This document shows positions 35,357 through 44,146 of a DNA stretch of 64,000 nucleotides, piece by piece (position 1 is the first letter of the stretch; every line of letters starts with the position of its first letter). Both the position numbers and the translations under genes were made by a program. Under the pieces are notes generated by a model. It ran no database searches and was not told where the DNA came from. It was given only the letters and a program-made list of their open reading frames with translations. Source of the DNA: Sphingobium chungbukense (GTDB taxonomy: Bacteria > Pseudomonadota > Alphaproteobacteria > Sphingomonadales > Sphingomonadaceae); contig NZ_LBIC01000009.1 of assembly GCF_001005725.1 (NCBI RefSeq), positions 186,001 to 250,000 on the forward strand. Reading direction: 5' to 3'.

Positions 35357-35658
35357 ATGTTCGATATCGCTCATCCCTATCTCTCCCTGGTTGCATCCAT
35401 CGCCGTAGGGCTACTCGTAGGGCTTGAGCGCGGCTGGGCCAAGCGGGATTTCGGCAAGGGCCGCAGGGTCGCGGGCTTCGCACCTTCGGGCTGATCGGAT
35501 TACTTGGCGGGCTCGGAGGTCTTGGACCTGACATGGTCGCCGCTGCCCTGGGCCTGGGAGTCTCTGCCGTGCTGACGGTCGGCTACAGCCGAAGCGCCGA
35601 TGCGCATCAAGGTGTGTTTCGCCCTGATGCGGTCCTGCGCCGCCGGTGGCAAGGATAG
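35357..35658 (+). pseudogene. MgtC/SapB-family membrane protein, frameshifted and truncated
   Basis: The ATG at 35357 opens a frame encoding LSLVASIAVGLLVGLERGW and GRRVAGF, the start of MgtC/SapB (DUF4010-like) proteins, which stops after 45 codons. Loss of one base near 35479-35481 explains this: the next frame continues TFGLIGLLGGLGGL, then MVAAALGLGVSAVLTVGYSR and SADAHQGV. Homology then ends and an unrelated tail runs to a TAG at 35656-35658. The remaining two-thirds of the protein is gone. Confidence 0.8.
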
Positions 35659-35944
35659 CGTTCCAGGCGGCGGCCGCTGAGATCTCCCCGGTTGTGGAAG
35701 GTCATCCGAAAATGGCGCGGACCCCGGAGCTCTTTCATCGGCGCCATGCACGCGGCAAGGTTGAAGTAGGCCGGTTAAGTGTCGCAACTCCTATTTCAGT
35801 CCCCGCACCTCGCGCCACTCCTGACAAGGCTCTGGCCTGTCTGGAGGCGTGGCCGCCATATCAGGGGAGAGCTTGTGCGAAAGGGCCTCGCCTGCGGCAC
35901 GCCATCCGGGCGAATCGACGTCCTGGCCAGTCCGCAAAAAGGGG
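35659..35944. other. Unassigned sequence between MgtC relic and usp
   Basis: Frames on both strands are short and do not resemble a known family. It ends where the universal stress protein gene ends (minus strand), so it may hold that gene's terminator, but I see no clear hairpin with a T-run. Confidence 0.45.
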
Positions 35945-36742
35945 TCAATGCCCCAATAGGGTGGGCCTCTTGCCATGCGTAAGCAGACGCCGGGTCACGC
36001 CGCCGAACGTTTCCATGATCCTGCCCCGCCCGTAGGCGCCCATCATGAGATAATCGGCCTTCCACTGGCTGGCTTCTTCTTCGATGATGGCGTCCACCGG
36101 ATGAAGGCGGTCGTCAAGAACCCGTATGCTCGCATTCACATTGTGACGCGAGAGATATCGGGCAGCGTCGCTCGGCTCAGCCTGTATCGACCCATCCTTG
36201 ATGGTCAGCACTTCAACTTCTTCTGCCAGCGCAAGCAAGGGGGTGCAGGCTCGCATGGTGGCGATGCACGAGGGATGGCCGTCCCATGCCAGCAGAGCCC
36301 TCTTTAAGGCAAAGCTCTTCACATGCTGCGGAACGGCCAGAACCGGGACCCGGGCGTGCATCAGCACCTGGCCGGCGATTGTCCGCATGTCGGGAAGCGG
36401 GTAGCTGTCGAGCTGCCGATTAAGCACCACGATGTCGGCAAGCGAGGCCTCCTTAAGAAGACAGCTGGCGATTTCACCAGTGGTATCGACCCAGTCCCAG
36501 CTGACGTCCTCCTTGGCAAGGTGAGCACTGATCCGCTTCTTGTTGCGGGCTTCGCTGTCCCGCTCATCAAGCAGGAGCGCAGTTTCGCCAAATCCGGCAT
36601 AGAGATCGCCAGCGATGACGGGAAAGGGCGTCACGTCGATACATTGCAGATGACCGCCAAGCGCACGGGCCAGGTCGAGAGCCGCCTGAAGTCGCGCTTC
36701 CTGACCTTCGTCATCATGTACCAGAAGAAGAATATTCTTCAT
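35945..36742 (-). CDS. Universal stress protein, tandem Usp domains
   Basis: Cytoplasmic protein of 265 aa, about twice the single Usp length. The first domain begins MKNILLLVHDDEG, with IVVLNRQ near residue 110. The second begins around residue 145 (ALLAWDGHPSCIATMRA) and ends with the nucleotide-binding loop YLMMGAYGRGRIMETFGGVTRRLL, the G-2x-G-9x-G type that binds ATP in family members. I used the internal ATG at 36742; the four-codon longer start is possible. The exact role is unknown; homologues aid survival in redox, starvation or respiratory stress. Confidence 0.9.
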   Translation of the reverse strand: MKNILLLVHDDEGQEARLQAALDLARALGGHLQCIDVTPFPVIAGDLYAGFGETALLLDERDSEARNKKRISAHLAKEDVSWDWVDTTGEIASCLLKEASLADIVVLNRQLDSYPLPDMRTIAGQVLMHARVPVLAVPQHVKSFALKRALLAWDGHPSCIATMRACTPLLALAEEVEVLTIKDGSIQAEPSDAARYLSRHNVNASIRVLDDRLHPVDAIIEEEASQWKADYLMMGAYGRGRIMETFGGVTRRLLTHGKRPTLLGH

Positions 36743-37141
36743 GAGCGCCTCCACGAGAAGGGCGCCAAGTTACGATGGGTCGTCTCCAGCAGCTATGGGG
36801 AAACATACTTAAGGGCAACGCGCCGCGGCGACCGGTCCTCCCCATGGCAGGGATCCGAACCTCACGATGTAGGATGCAGAAATATCAGGGTCGGCGTCAG
36901 GCCTCTCGGCAGGGTGACGGTGATCGAGTGGTCATCCGCAGACGCATTCAAGCATTCCGCTCCCACGTCTAATTTGTGCGGGAACCCGATCAGCAGTTCG
37001 TCCGCTTCGCTGAGGGAACCGGATTATGCATGAGGACATGATTATGCGCACCTCCGATCACGGCGCTCGGTGGCTTGATGACGAGGAGCCTTTGAGGTCT
37101 AGTAGCGGAACCTTTGACCCTTGCCCCGCTAGGAAGCCACG
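36743..37141. other. Divergent intergenic region, usp and LOV kinase
   Basis: About 400 bp between usp (minus) and the LOV kinase (plus). It must hold both promoters. Three GGAAC boxes occur (near 36963, 37016 and 37107) but none has a properly spaced GTT box. I see no gene with domain support in it. Confidence 0.5.
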
Positions 37142-39784
37142 TTGTCCGATCGAAATGATAGCAGCAATCGTTCCTGCAAGAGCATCGCGGATGACGAAAG
37201 GATCGAGAACGGGCTAAGCGGCCTCGACCCTTTTACAGACCCCTTCGTCGCCGCGGTGCATGCCACGCGGATGCCGATGATCATCACCAATCCCCGGCTT
37301 GCCGATAATCCGATCGTGTTTGCCAATGATGCCTTTTGTCGACTGACCGGATACGGGCGCGCTGAAATCCTTGGCCGTAACTGCCGTTTTCTGCAGGGTG
37401 AAGCCACCGACCCGGAAACCAGGCGATTGCTCCACGAGGCCGTCGAGCATGCTCATCCGGTCGAAGTCGACATCAGGAATTACCGGAAGAATGGCGAGCC
37501 ATTCTGGAACCGGCTCCTCATGGCGCCGGTGTTCGACGCCGACAAGAAGCTTTCCTATTTCTTTGCCAGCCAGGTGGATGTGACGCTTGAGCGGGAACGG
37601 TTGTCCGGGCTTGAACGTGACAACGCCACCCTCATGGCCGAGGTGAGCGCCCGTTTGCGCAGCCAGGACGAGCGCGAGCGGGAGTTGGCGCTCGCGCTGC
37701 GGGCGGGGGGCTTTGGCACCTGGAGCTTCGAACTCCAGTCCCGGACCTTGACCGCGTCGGCAGAGTGCAAGAGGTTGTTCGGCCGGGAACCGGAACAACC
37801 GTTCACCTTTGAAGATAGAATTGCGGCGGTTCATCGCGAAGATCGCCGGCGAGCAATCGACAATATGATCGAGGCCGGCACGGGCGGCCGCGAACATCAG
37901 GAGGAATATCGCATCATCTGGCCCGACGGCAGCACACGCTGGATATCGTCCCGTGGCCAGCCCTTCTTCGACGTCGATGGCAGACCTATCCGGGTTGCCG
38001 GTGTTTCGATGGACATCACCAGTGCAAAGCGGGCGGAGCTGAAGCGCCAGGCCCTGGTTCGCCTGAACGACCTTTTTCGCGACCTCGATCACAGCGCCGA
38101 CATATCGCACGCCGCAGCGGAGATCCTCGGTCAGACGCTTGGCGTGAGCCGGGCCGGCTACGGCATGGTCGACCGCATCCAGGAGACGATCATGATCGAG
38201 CGGGACTGGAACGCAGTCGGTGTCGCGACCATAGCAGGCACGTTGCAGTTTCGCGAGCACGGCACCTACATCGAGGATCTGAAGCACGGCGAAACGGTGT
38301 GCGTCGATGACTCCCGCCTCGATCCGCGCACCGCCGACAGATCAGCGGTGCTCGAGGCAATCAACGCTCGCGCATTCATCAACATGCCCTTGCATGAGCA
38401 GGGCGGATTTGTCGCCCTCATCTTTGTCAACAATGACACGCCGCGCCATTGGTCTAAAGATGATGTCGCATTTGTCCGTGAAGTGGCCGAGAGAACCCGC
38501 GATGCTGTGGAGCGGCGCCGCGCGGAGCAAGAGCTCGCCGAGCTGGCTGCCTCGCTTGAACGCCAGGTAGCAGAGCGGACCGCCGAATTGCTGCGGGCGG
38601 AAGATGCGTTGCGGCAGTCCCAGAAGATGGAGGCAGTCGGCCAACTGACAGGCGGTCTCGCTCACGATTTCAACAATCTGCTCACAGCTATCGGCGGTGG
38701 CCTCGAACTGATCCAGCTTCGCCTTGCTCAGGACCGCGCGGGCGAGATCGGTCGCTACATGGACGCAGCACAGGATGCGGTGAAGCGAGCGGCAGCCTTG
38801 ACCCACCGCCTGCTCGCCTTCAGCCGTCGGCAGACGCTCGACCCCCGACCCACCGATGCAAATGGGCTGATCTGCGGCCTTGAAGATCTCGTTCGCCGGA
38901 CCGTCGGTCCGGCCATCCTGGTCGAAACAAGATTGGCCACCGATCTGAAATCCATCCTGGTGGACCCGAACCAACTCGAGAACGCGCTTCTCAACCTGTG
39001 CATCAATGCGCGCGATGCGATGCCCGACGGTGGACGGATCATGATCGAGACGCAGGATCATCTGATCGACGAGCATGCAGGCCGTCGGCGCGACATGATG
39101 CCCGGCAATTATATCTGTCTGTCGGTCAGCGACACCGGTACAGGCATGGATGCCGAGACCATTTCCAGAGCATTCGAGCCTTTCTTCACCACCAAGCCGA
39201 TAGGCAGTGGGACCGGCCTCGGCTTGTCGATGATTTATGGATTTGCGCGCCAGTCGGGCGGCGACGTACGCATCCACTCGACGCCAGGCATGGGCACGAC
39301 TGTCGCGATCTACCTGCCACGAGACGGCCAGGCCGTCGTGGCCGACGCTTCACCGCTCCCCCTGTCCGCGGCCCCCCGGACGGACGGGGGTGAAACGGTC
39401 CTCGTCGTGGATGACGAAGTTGCCGTCCGCATGCTCATCATCGAAGCGCTGACTGACCTGGGATATGACGCCATCGAGGCGCCTGACGGACCGGCAGCGA
39501 TGGAGTTGCTAGCGCAGGGGCGCGACATCGATCTGCTGGTAACCGACGTCGGCCTTCCCGGCATGAACGGACGCCAACTCGCAGAGGCGTTGCGGGCGAC
39601 CAGGCCTGGCCTCAAGGTTCTTTTCATTACCGGCTATGCGGAGAATGCAGTGTTGAACCATGGCCATCTGGAGGCAGGCATGCACGTCATCACCAAGCCA
39701 TTTCCGATGGAAGCCCTCGCATCGCGCGTCAAGGCCATCTTTTTCGAACCGCCGCTCGGCCCCGCCCGTTACACGCGCCCATGA
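37142..39784 (+). CDS. LOV-PAS-GAF hybrid histidine kinase, probable blue-light sensor
   Basis: Cytoplasmic sensor kinase of 880 aa. Order: LOV domain (about 35-150) with the flavin-binding motif GRNCRFLQG whose Cys81 can form the photoadduct; PAS_3-type domain (about 185-300); GAF (about 310-460); coiled coil; HisKA with phospho-acceptor His508 ([11 protein letters not shown]); HATPase_c with NLCINARDAM and GTGLGLSMIYG; and a C-terminal receiver with Asp802 (VTDVGLPG) and KPF. No membrane segment. The start is a TTG at 37142; no ATG fits before the LOV domain. No separate response regulator is adjacent, so partners are unknown. Confidence 0.92.
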   Translation: MSDRNDSSNRSCKSIADDERIENGLSGLDPFTDPFVAAVHATRMPMIITNPRLADNPIVFANDAFCRLTGYGRAEILGRNCRFLQGEATDPETRRLLHEAVEHAHPVEVDIRNYRKNGEPFWNRLLMAPVFDADKKLSYFFASQVDVTLERERLSGLERDNATLMAEVSARLRSQDERERELALALRAGGFGTWSFELQSRTLTASAECKRLFGREPEQPFTFEDRIAAVHREDRRRAIDNMIEAGTGGREHQEEYRIIWPDGSTRWISSRGQPFFDVDGRPIRVAGVSMDITSAKRAELKRQALVRLNDLFRDLDHSADISHAAAEILGQTLGVSRAGYGMVDRIQETIMIERDWNAVGVATIAGTLQFREHGTYIEDLKHGETVCVDDSRLDPRTADRSAVLEAINARAFINMPLHEQGGFVALIFVNNDTPRHWSKDDVAFVREVAERTRDAVERRRAEQELAELAASLERQVAERTAELLRAEDALRQSQKMEAVGQLTGGLAHDFNNLLTAIGGGLELIQLRLAQDRAGEIGRYMDAAQDAVKRAAALTHRLLAFSRRQTLDPRPTDANGLICGLEDLVRRTVGPAILVETRLATDLKSILVDPNQLENALLNLCINARDAMPDGGRIMIETQDHLIDEHAGRRRDMMPGNYICLSVSDTGTGMDAETISRAFEPFFTTKPIGSGTGLGLSMIYGFARQSGGDVRIHSTPGMGTTVAIYLPRDGQAVVADASPLPLSAAPRTDGGETVLVVDDEVAVRMLIIEALTDLGYDAIEAPDGPAAMELLAQGRDIDLLVTDVGLPGMNGRQLAEALRATRPGLKVLFITGYAENAVLNHGHLEAGMHVITKPFPMEALASRVKAIFFEPPLGPARYTRP

Positions 39785-39798
39785 AGATAAGGGTGACA

Positions 39799-41553
39799 TC
39801 AGCTCTCCCCGAACAAAGCCCGTTGGGAGGACTCGATCTCCTCGAAATATCGCCGTCGGGCATGTTTCTCTGTCAATACGCCGATCACCAGGCCGGAACC
39901 ATCGACTACCGCGAGTTCGTCAGCAGCCCACCGGTCGAACAGGGGCAGGACGGTCTGGATATCGGCATCCGGCTTCAGCTTGGCATCGCGCAGAACCGCA
40001 AGCGCTGCCACTTGCGCATCCCCATCAAGTCCCGGCGCATAGGCGGCAGCCGTCGGAACAATGCCGCGATAATGTCCGACCGCATCGGTCATGATCGCTT
40101 TGCTCGCCGACCCTAGCGGGACGGTGCGCCGAAACTCGGCCACCGTGCAATCCTCGCCCACCGATGCCCAGTCACGCCGCATCATGCGCGCGGCGGTCAG
40201 GCTCAGCACCCAGCCGATGTCGCGAGGGCTACGGATGCTCGAACCACGCAGGTGCAGCCGCCATGTCGAGAAGGAAAAACCAAACATCTCCCTGGTCACT
40301 GTACTCGACAGCAAGGAAGCAGTCAGCACAACAGCCATCAGCGCAAAATCGTGGGTCGTCTCGAGCATCAGCAGGGCCAGCGTCATCGGTCCGCCGACAA
40401 TCGATACGCTGAGCCCGGCCATACCCACAAGCGCTGCATCGTTGGGATCGAGGAAGATCCCCAATCCTCCTGCGTTGACGAGCCCGGCGAAAATCTGGCC
40501 CGCCAGCGATCCCAGGAACAGCGATGCGAAGAACAGGCCGCCCCGGAAGCCAAAACTCAGGGAAATCACCGATGCGGCGATCTTCAGGCCCAAAATGAGT
40601 AGCAGGAGGGTAAGGGCAGGCTGCAGGACCAGGTTGAGGTGCAACGCCCCATGTCCTGCCGACAGTGTCTGGGGTGACGCCAGAGCCAGAGGTATCAGCA
40701 GCAACCCGCCGACCAGCGGCTTCCATCTTCCAAGCTTGGTCCAGCCTTGCACCCGCACCTCGGTGAAGGTGACCAGGCGCATGATGAGTATACCCAGCCA
40801 TGCACACAGCAGACCGAGCAGGGCATAGAGAAGATAATCGCCGGTCGTGATCGCGCGGTGGGCCGTGGTCGCAATCAGCCAGGGCTCTCCGCCCAGCGCT
40901 CGCGTCACGAAGACACCCGCCAGAGCAGCCGCGATCACCGGCGCGATCGCCGAGGGCGTATAGTGACCGATAACAATTTCAAAGGCGTAGAAAGCCCCGG
41001 TCAGCGGAGCGCCGAATGCCGCACCGATTGCGGCGCCTGCGCCCGCTCCCACCAACGTGCGCAGGTCGTTGCGGCGCAGTTTCAGCCACTGCCCAAGCAT
41101 CGAGGCAGCCCCTCCGCCCATTTGCGCATAGGCCGCTTCCAGCCCGACCGAGGCGCCCATGCCGTTGGAAATGACCGTCTGGGTCGCAATGATGAGATTG
41201 TCAGCCCCTGGTATGCGCCCGCCATGGAGGGCATTTGCTTCGACAACGTCGATGGGCGCCCCCTTGCGTCCTTTCAGGAGAAGGGCAAAAAGCGTCAGCA
41301 TGAGGCCGCCCAGGGGCAGCGCCAGCAAACGCCAGGGGTGATGAATAGCTCCGAGCGCGCTCAGTCGGTTGCCCTCGACACCATAGAATAGGTGCTGCAG
41401 CCCGTGCGCCAACCATTGCTGCACATTCGTCATCAGTCCGGCGGCCAGTCCGGCCGCGGCTGCCAGCAGAATAAAGGTCGCCTCGCTTTGCCGAAGACGC
41501 CGGCGCACCCGAATGGTGGACGACCGCGCGAACGATTTCCAGTTTCGTTGCAT
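39799..41553 (-). CDS. ClC family chloride channel/antiporter with C-terminal CBS region
   Basis: About 584 aa from the ATG at 41553 (MQRNWKSFAR). Around ten membrane helices with ClC patterns: GGRIPGADNLIIATQTVISNG, GASVGLEAAYAQMGG (position of the gating glutamate motif, here GLEA not GREG), AAIGAAFGAPLTGAFYAFE, SFGFRGGLFFASLFLGS and GMAGLSVSIVGGPMT. A C-terminal part of about 150 residues holds CBS-like sequence (TVLPLFDRWAADELAVVDGSGLVIGVLTEK). The altered selectivity motif leaves ion and mechanism open. Its 3' end comes within 14 bp of the convergent kinase gene. Confidence 0.88.
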   Translation of the reverse strand: MQRNWKSFARSSTIRVRRRLRQSEATFILLAAAAGLAAGLMTNVQQWLAHGLQHLFYGVEGNRLSALGAIHHPWRLLALPLGGLMLTLFALLLKGRKGAPIDVVEANALHGGRIPGADNLIIATQTVISNGMGASVGLEAAYAQMGGGAASMLGQWLKLRRNDLRTLVGAGAGAAIGAAFGAPLTGAFYAFEIVIGHYTPSAIAPVIAAALAGVFVTRALGGEPWLIATTAHRAITTGDYLLYALLGLLCAWLGILIMRLVTFTEVRVQGWTKLGRWKPLVGGLLLIPLALASPQTLSAGHGALHLNLVLQPALTLLLLILGLKIAASVISLSFGFRGGLFFASLFLGSLAGQIFAGLVNAGGLGIFLDPNDAALVGMAGLSVSIVGGPMTLALLMLETTHDFALMAVVLTASLLSSTVTREMFGFSFSTWRLHLRGSSIRSPRDIGWVLSLTAARMMRRDWASVGEDCTVAEFRRTVPLGSASKAIMTDAVGHYRGIVPTAAAYAPGLDGDAQVAALAVLRDAKLKPDADIQTVLPLFDRWAADELAVVDGSGLVIGVLTEKHARRRYFEEIESSQRALFGES

Positions 41554-41660
41554 TGTTCTCGGGTGGCTCACGGCAGTCCTGAACCTGCCGAGGCGCGGCC
41601 CTGGACCATTTGCGCTGTCAGAAGGAAGGTAACCCGATCCACGCTGGTAGCCGAAATGGC

Positions 41661-42551
41661 TCAGGCCTTGTCTGGCGCAAGGAACGACTGAGCCGTCATC
41701 TGCGGCCTGACATGCAGGCTCCGTTTGCACTGACCCAGAGTTTCGAGCACGAGACGGTAATCGGCCACGGCTCGCGCACGCGCCTCCTGAGTCCGTGATA
41801 TATTTGCACCAGGCGGCGGCATGTCGGGCAATGAGCAAGCCAGCCGGTACCACTCGAGGCTATCTGGCGAGGGAGGCCCTCCTGCATCCTTGATAAGCTC
41901 GGAGAAGGAGGCGTGCCAGCTTGGCCGCTCGCCAGGCCGATGCCGCACGGTTACCGATGCAAAGGAGCCATCCTGCGTATCGAGGAATATTTGCGTTCTA
42001 CCCTGCTCCAATAATGCGCCGGGTACATGCAGCAAGGCCCGAACGCCCGTTACAGGCGGAGGGGCATCGGGCGAAACAGCGGCTCGCAGTATAGCCCGCA
42101 GGCGCGCTTCCCCCGCAGGACTCCAGGGCAGCTGCGCGGTGGGGGTGACAAGCTGCAGTTCGCCGGGCTTACCCGCAACTCTGCGAGCGAAGATAAAGAC
42201 TTCCTCCCCCTCCAGGTCATCGGCTCGACCACGACCATCGAGCGGCAGGTCAACCAGATATCGGACGTTGCGTCCGAGGGGCTTCCTGCTCACGAGCAGG
42301 GCTCTGGCCTCGCCCTCGATGTAAAAGCGACCATATCCCCGGCGACCTGCCGCCGAGCGAGAGGGATCGACCGCAATCATCGTGTCGACCCGCACCAATG
42401 CTATCAATCCGGCAGAGTAGGAGAGGTCTGCAACATCAGCGTAAGTGACCATCCGCTCCCCGCCGATGGTCTGTGCATCCACCACCATGGTCTGGGCAGT
42501 CCCAGCCGCCGCGAAAATTGCTGCGATAAGATTTCGCCAAATTATTGGCAT
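41661..42551 (-). CDS. Conserved-looking secreted protein, function unknown
   Basis: Not recognised. The ATG at 42551 gives a signal peptide (MPIIWRNLIAAIFAAAG, then TMVVDA as a likely cleavage region). The mature part is about 270 aa, without membrane helices or cysteine pairs; it contains YADVADLSYSAGLIALVRVD, YLVDLPLDGRG, GEEVFIFARRVAGKPGELQL and a polar tail with a single late pair of Cys (CSLPD, GQCKR). It is beta-rich by pattern and probably periplasmic. It lies 107 bp upstream of the ClC gene on the same strand and could be co-transcribed. Confidence 0.7.
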   Translation of the reverse strand: MPIIWRNLIAAIFAAAGTAQTMVVDAQTIGGERMVTYADVADLSYSAGLIALVRVDTMIAVDPSRSAAGRRGYGRFYIEGEARALLVSRKPLGRNVRYLVDLPLDGRGRADDLEGEEVFIFARRVAGKPGELQLVTPTAQLPWSPAGEARLRAILRAAVSPDAPPPVTGVRALLHVPGALLEQGRTQIFLDTQDGSFASVTVRHRPGERPSWHASFSELIKDAGGPPSPDSLEWYRLACSLPDMPPPGANISRTQEARARAVADYRLVLETLGQCKRSLHVRPQMTAQSFLAPDKA

Positions 42552-42736
42552 CCGGCGTTCTCCTGAATGTTTTTGCAAGTAGCTCGAGCCCGAGCAATCG
42601 CAAGAGAGCGTGAGGGTAAATCCTAACTGCTCCGGCGGTCAGGCTGCAACCCCTCCCCTCCAGGAAAAGGCACGCCAGGCGATGTACCGGGTGCCATGGC
42701 AACCTCGTTCGGGCCTCTTATGTCTTTATGACACAA

Positions 42737-43948
42737 TTATCCTTCGGCTGGAGCGCCGACGAGCGTTGCGACGATACAGACCATGCCCACCAGAAGGAAA
42801 CCCATCTGCCGCGCGCCGCCCGCTGTTGCGGTGCGCCTCGCGACGATGAAGGCCAGGCTGCATTGCAACGCATAGAACAGGGCAAAGGCGCGCGAGGATA
42901 TCGCGACCACCTCGAATGGATCGGTCAGCCACACAACCGCCACCGCCAGTGAGCCGGCGAGCGCAAATGCCACCTGGACGCTCACCCGCCGCTGCGTCAC
43001 CTCGCTCATGAGGCCTCCTGAACCGATGGAGTCCGCGACAGCCGCGCTAAGCTGACTGGAAACGGCTCCCACCAGTACGAACAGCCCCAGCGCGGGTCCC
43101 ACGATCGTCATGATATCAAGGATGCCTGCAACGCCCTCAGCCTGAGCAGCGCGCGCCAGGAAGGGCGTAAGGAGCGCCAGAAAGGCAAGATAGATGGCGG
43201 ACGCGATCCACTGAGCATGCCGCATCGTGCGAATGCGCAGCGCCTGGTCATAGGCATGGCCGAGATAACGGGAGGTCTCAAATCCCTGGACCGTGATGAC
43301 GAGTCCGAGGAGGAGGGATATGCTGCTCCAGTTCACCCGTGCGGGCGGCAGGGGATCGGCGGCGGCATTTGTGAGCCACCAGCACGCAAGTGCTGCCAGC
43401 AACCCGGCGATGATGCCGATCTTGAGAGCGACCGTGCCGTGAGCAAGATGTTCGACACGGCGCAGCCCGTTCCCCAGGGCAAGCGCCACGATCGCAACGA
43501 TGAACGTGGTGACGATCGCATTGGAAGCCAGCATGTGCCATGCCGGATCGGTGTCGAATGGCTTGAGCAGAAACTCCGCAAGCAGTTTGAGATAATAGGC
43601 CACTGAAATCGCATAGGCGATGGCCAGGACACCCTGGGTCGCCCGCGCGAGCCATGCGAGGGGATCATTGACCCGAGCAGACGCAAGATAATTTTCGACA
43701 TGAACGATATTGAAGCGGATGACGGCCCCTGCGGCATAGGCGATCAACAGGAGAATCGCTTCGGCGATGATGGCTGCCCGTCCGAACTCGCGCGCCAGAA
43801 TAGGGCCGCAGATGAGAAAACCGCTGCCGATGATCGATGCGAGCGGCGTGACGGTTGCGCGCCAGCTATCGGTGCGTGCGAAACGGCTGAAGGTGAGAAA
43901 AGCCGTCACTGCGGCGGCACAGATCAGTGCGATGAAAGTGATGATCAA
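42737..43948 (-). CDS. Polytopic membrane protein, APC/amino-acid-permease-like
   Basis: A 403-aa protein with about eleven hydrophobic segments, opening MIITFIALICAAAVTAFLTF and then a glycine-rich unwound-helix-like stretch (ASIIGSGFLICGPILAREFG), which resembles the first helix of APC-superfamily carriers. VITVQGFETSRYLGHAYD resembles the sixth-helix region of such carriers. Substrate unknown. The neighbours are an unknown secreted protein and a DUF389 protein, not enough to assign a role. Confidence 0.68.
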   Translation of the reverse strand: MIITFIALICAAAVTAFLTFSRFARTDSWRATVTPLASIIGSGFLICGPILAREFGRAAIIAEAILLLIAYAAGAVIRFNIVHVENYLASARVNDPLAWLARATQGVLAIAYAISVAYYLKLLAEFLLKPFDTDPAWHMLASNAIVTTFIVAIVALALGNGLRRVEHLAHGTVALKIGIIAGLLAALACWWLTNAAADPLPPARVNWSSISLLLGLVITVQGFETSRYLGHAYDQALRIRTMRHAQWIASAIYLAFLALLTPFLARAAQAEGVAGILDIMTIVGPALGLFVLVGAVSSQLSAAVADSIGSGGLMSEVTQRRVSVQVAFALAGSLAVAVVWLTDPFEVVAISSRAFALFYALQCSLAFIVARRTATAGGARQMGFLLVGMVCIVATLVGAPAEG

Positions 43949-44146
43949 GGGTCTCGTTCCTGTCTAGCGACCTGGAAAGGGCGTTGTCAGGCATCATGCG
44001 GCGCTAGCCCGCGCTGCGAGAAATGCCGCTCATCTTCATGGCTTCAATCCGACCCTTTGCCTCGCATCTTGAACGGGCGGACCTTCCGGTGGGATGGCCA
44101 GGGTAAGGCAATTCAGGCCAGTGGGGATTCGACGCCATTCCGCGGC

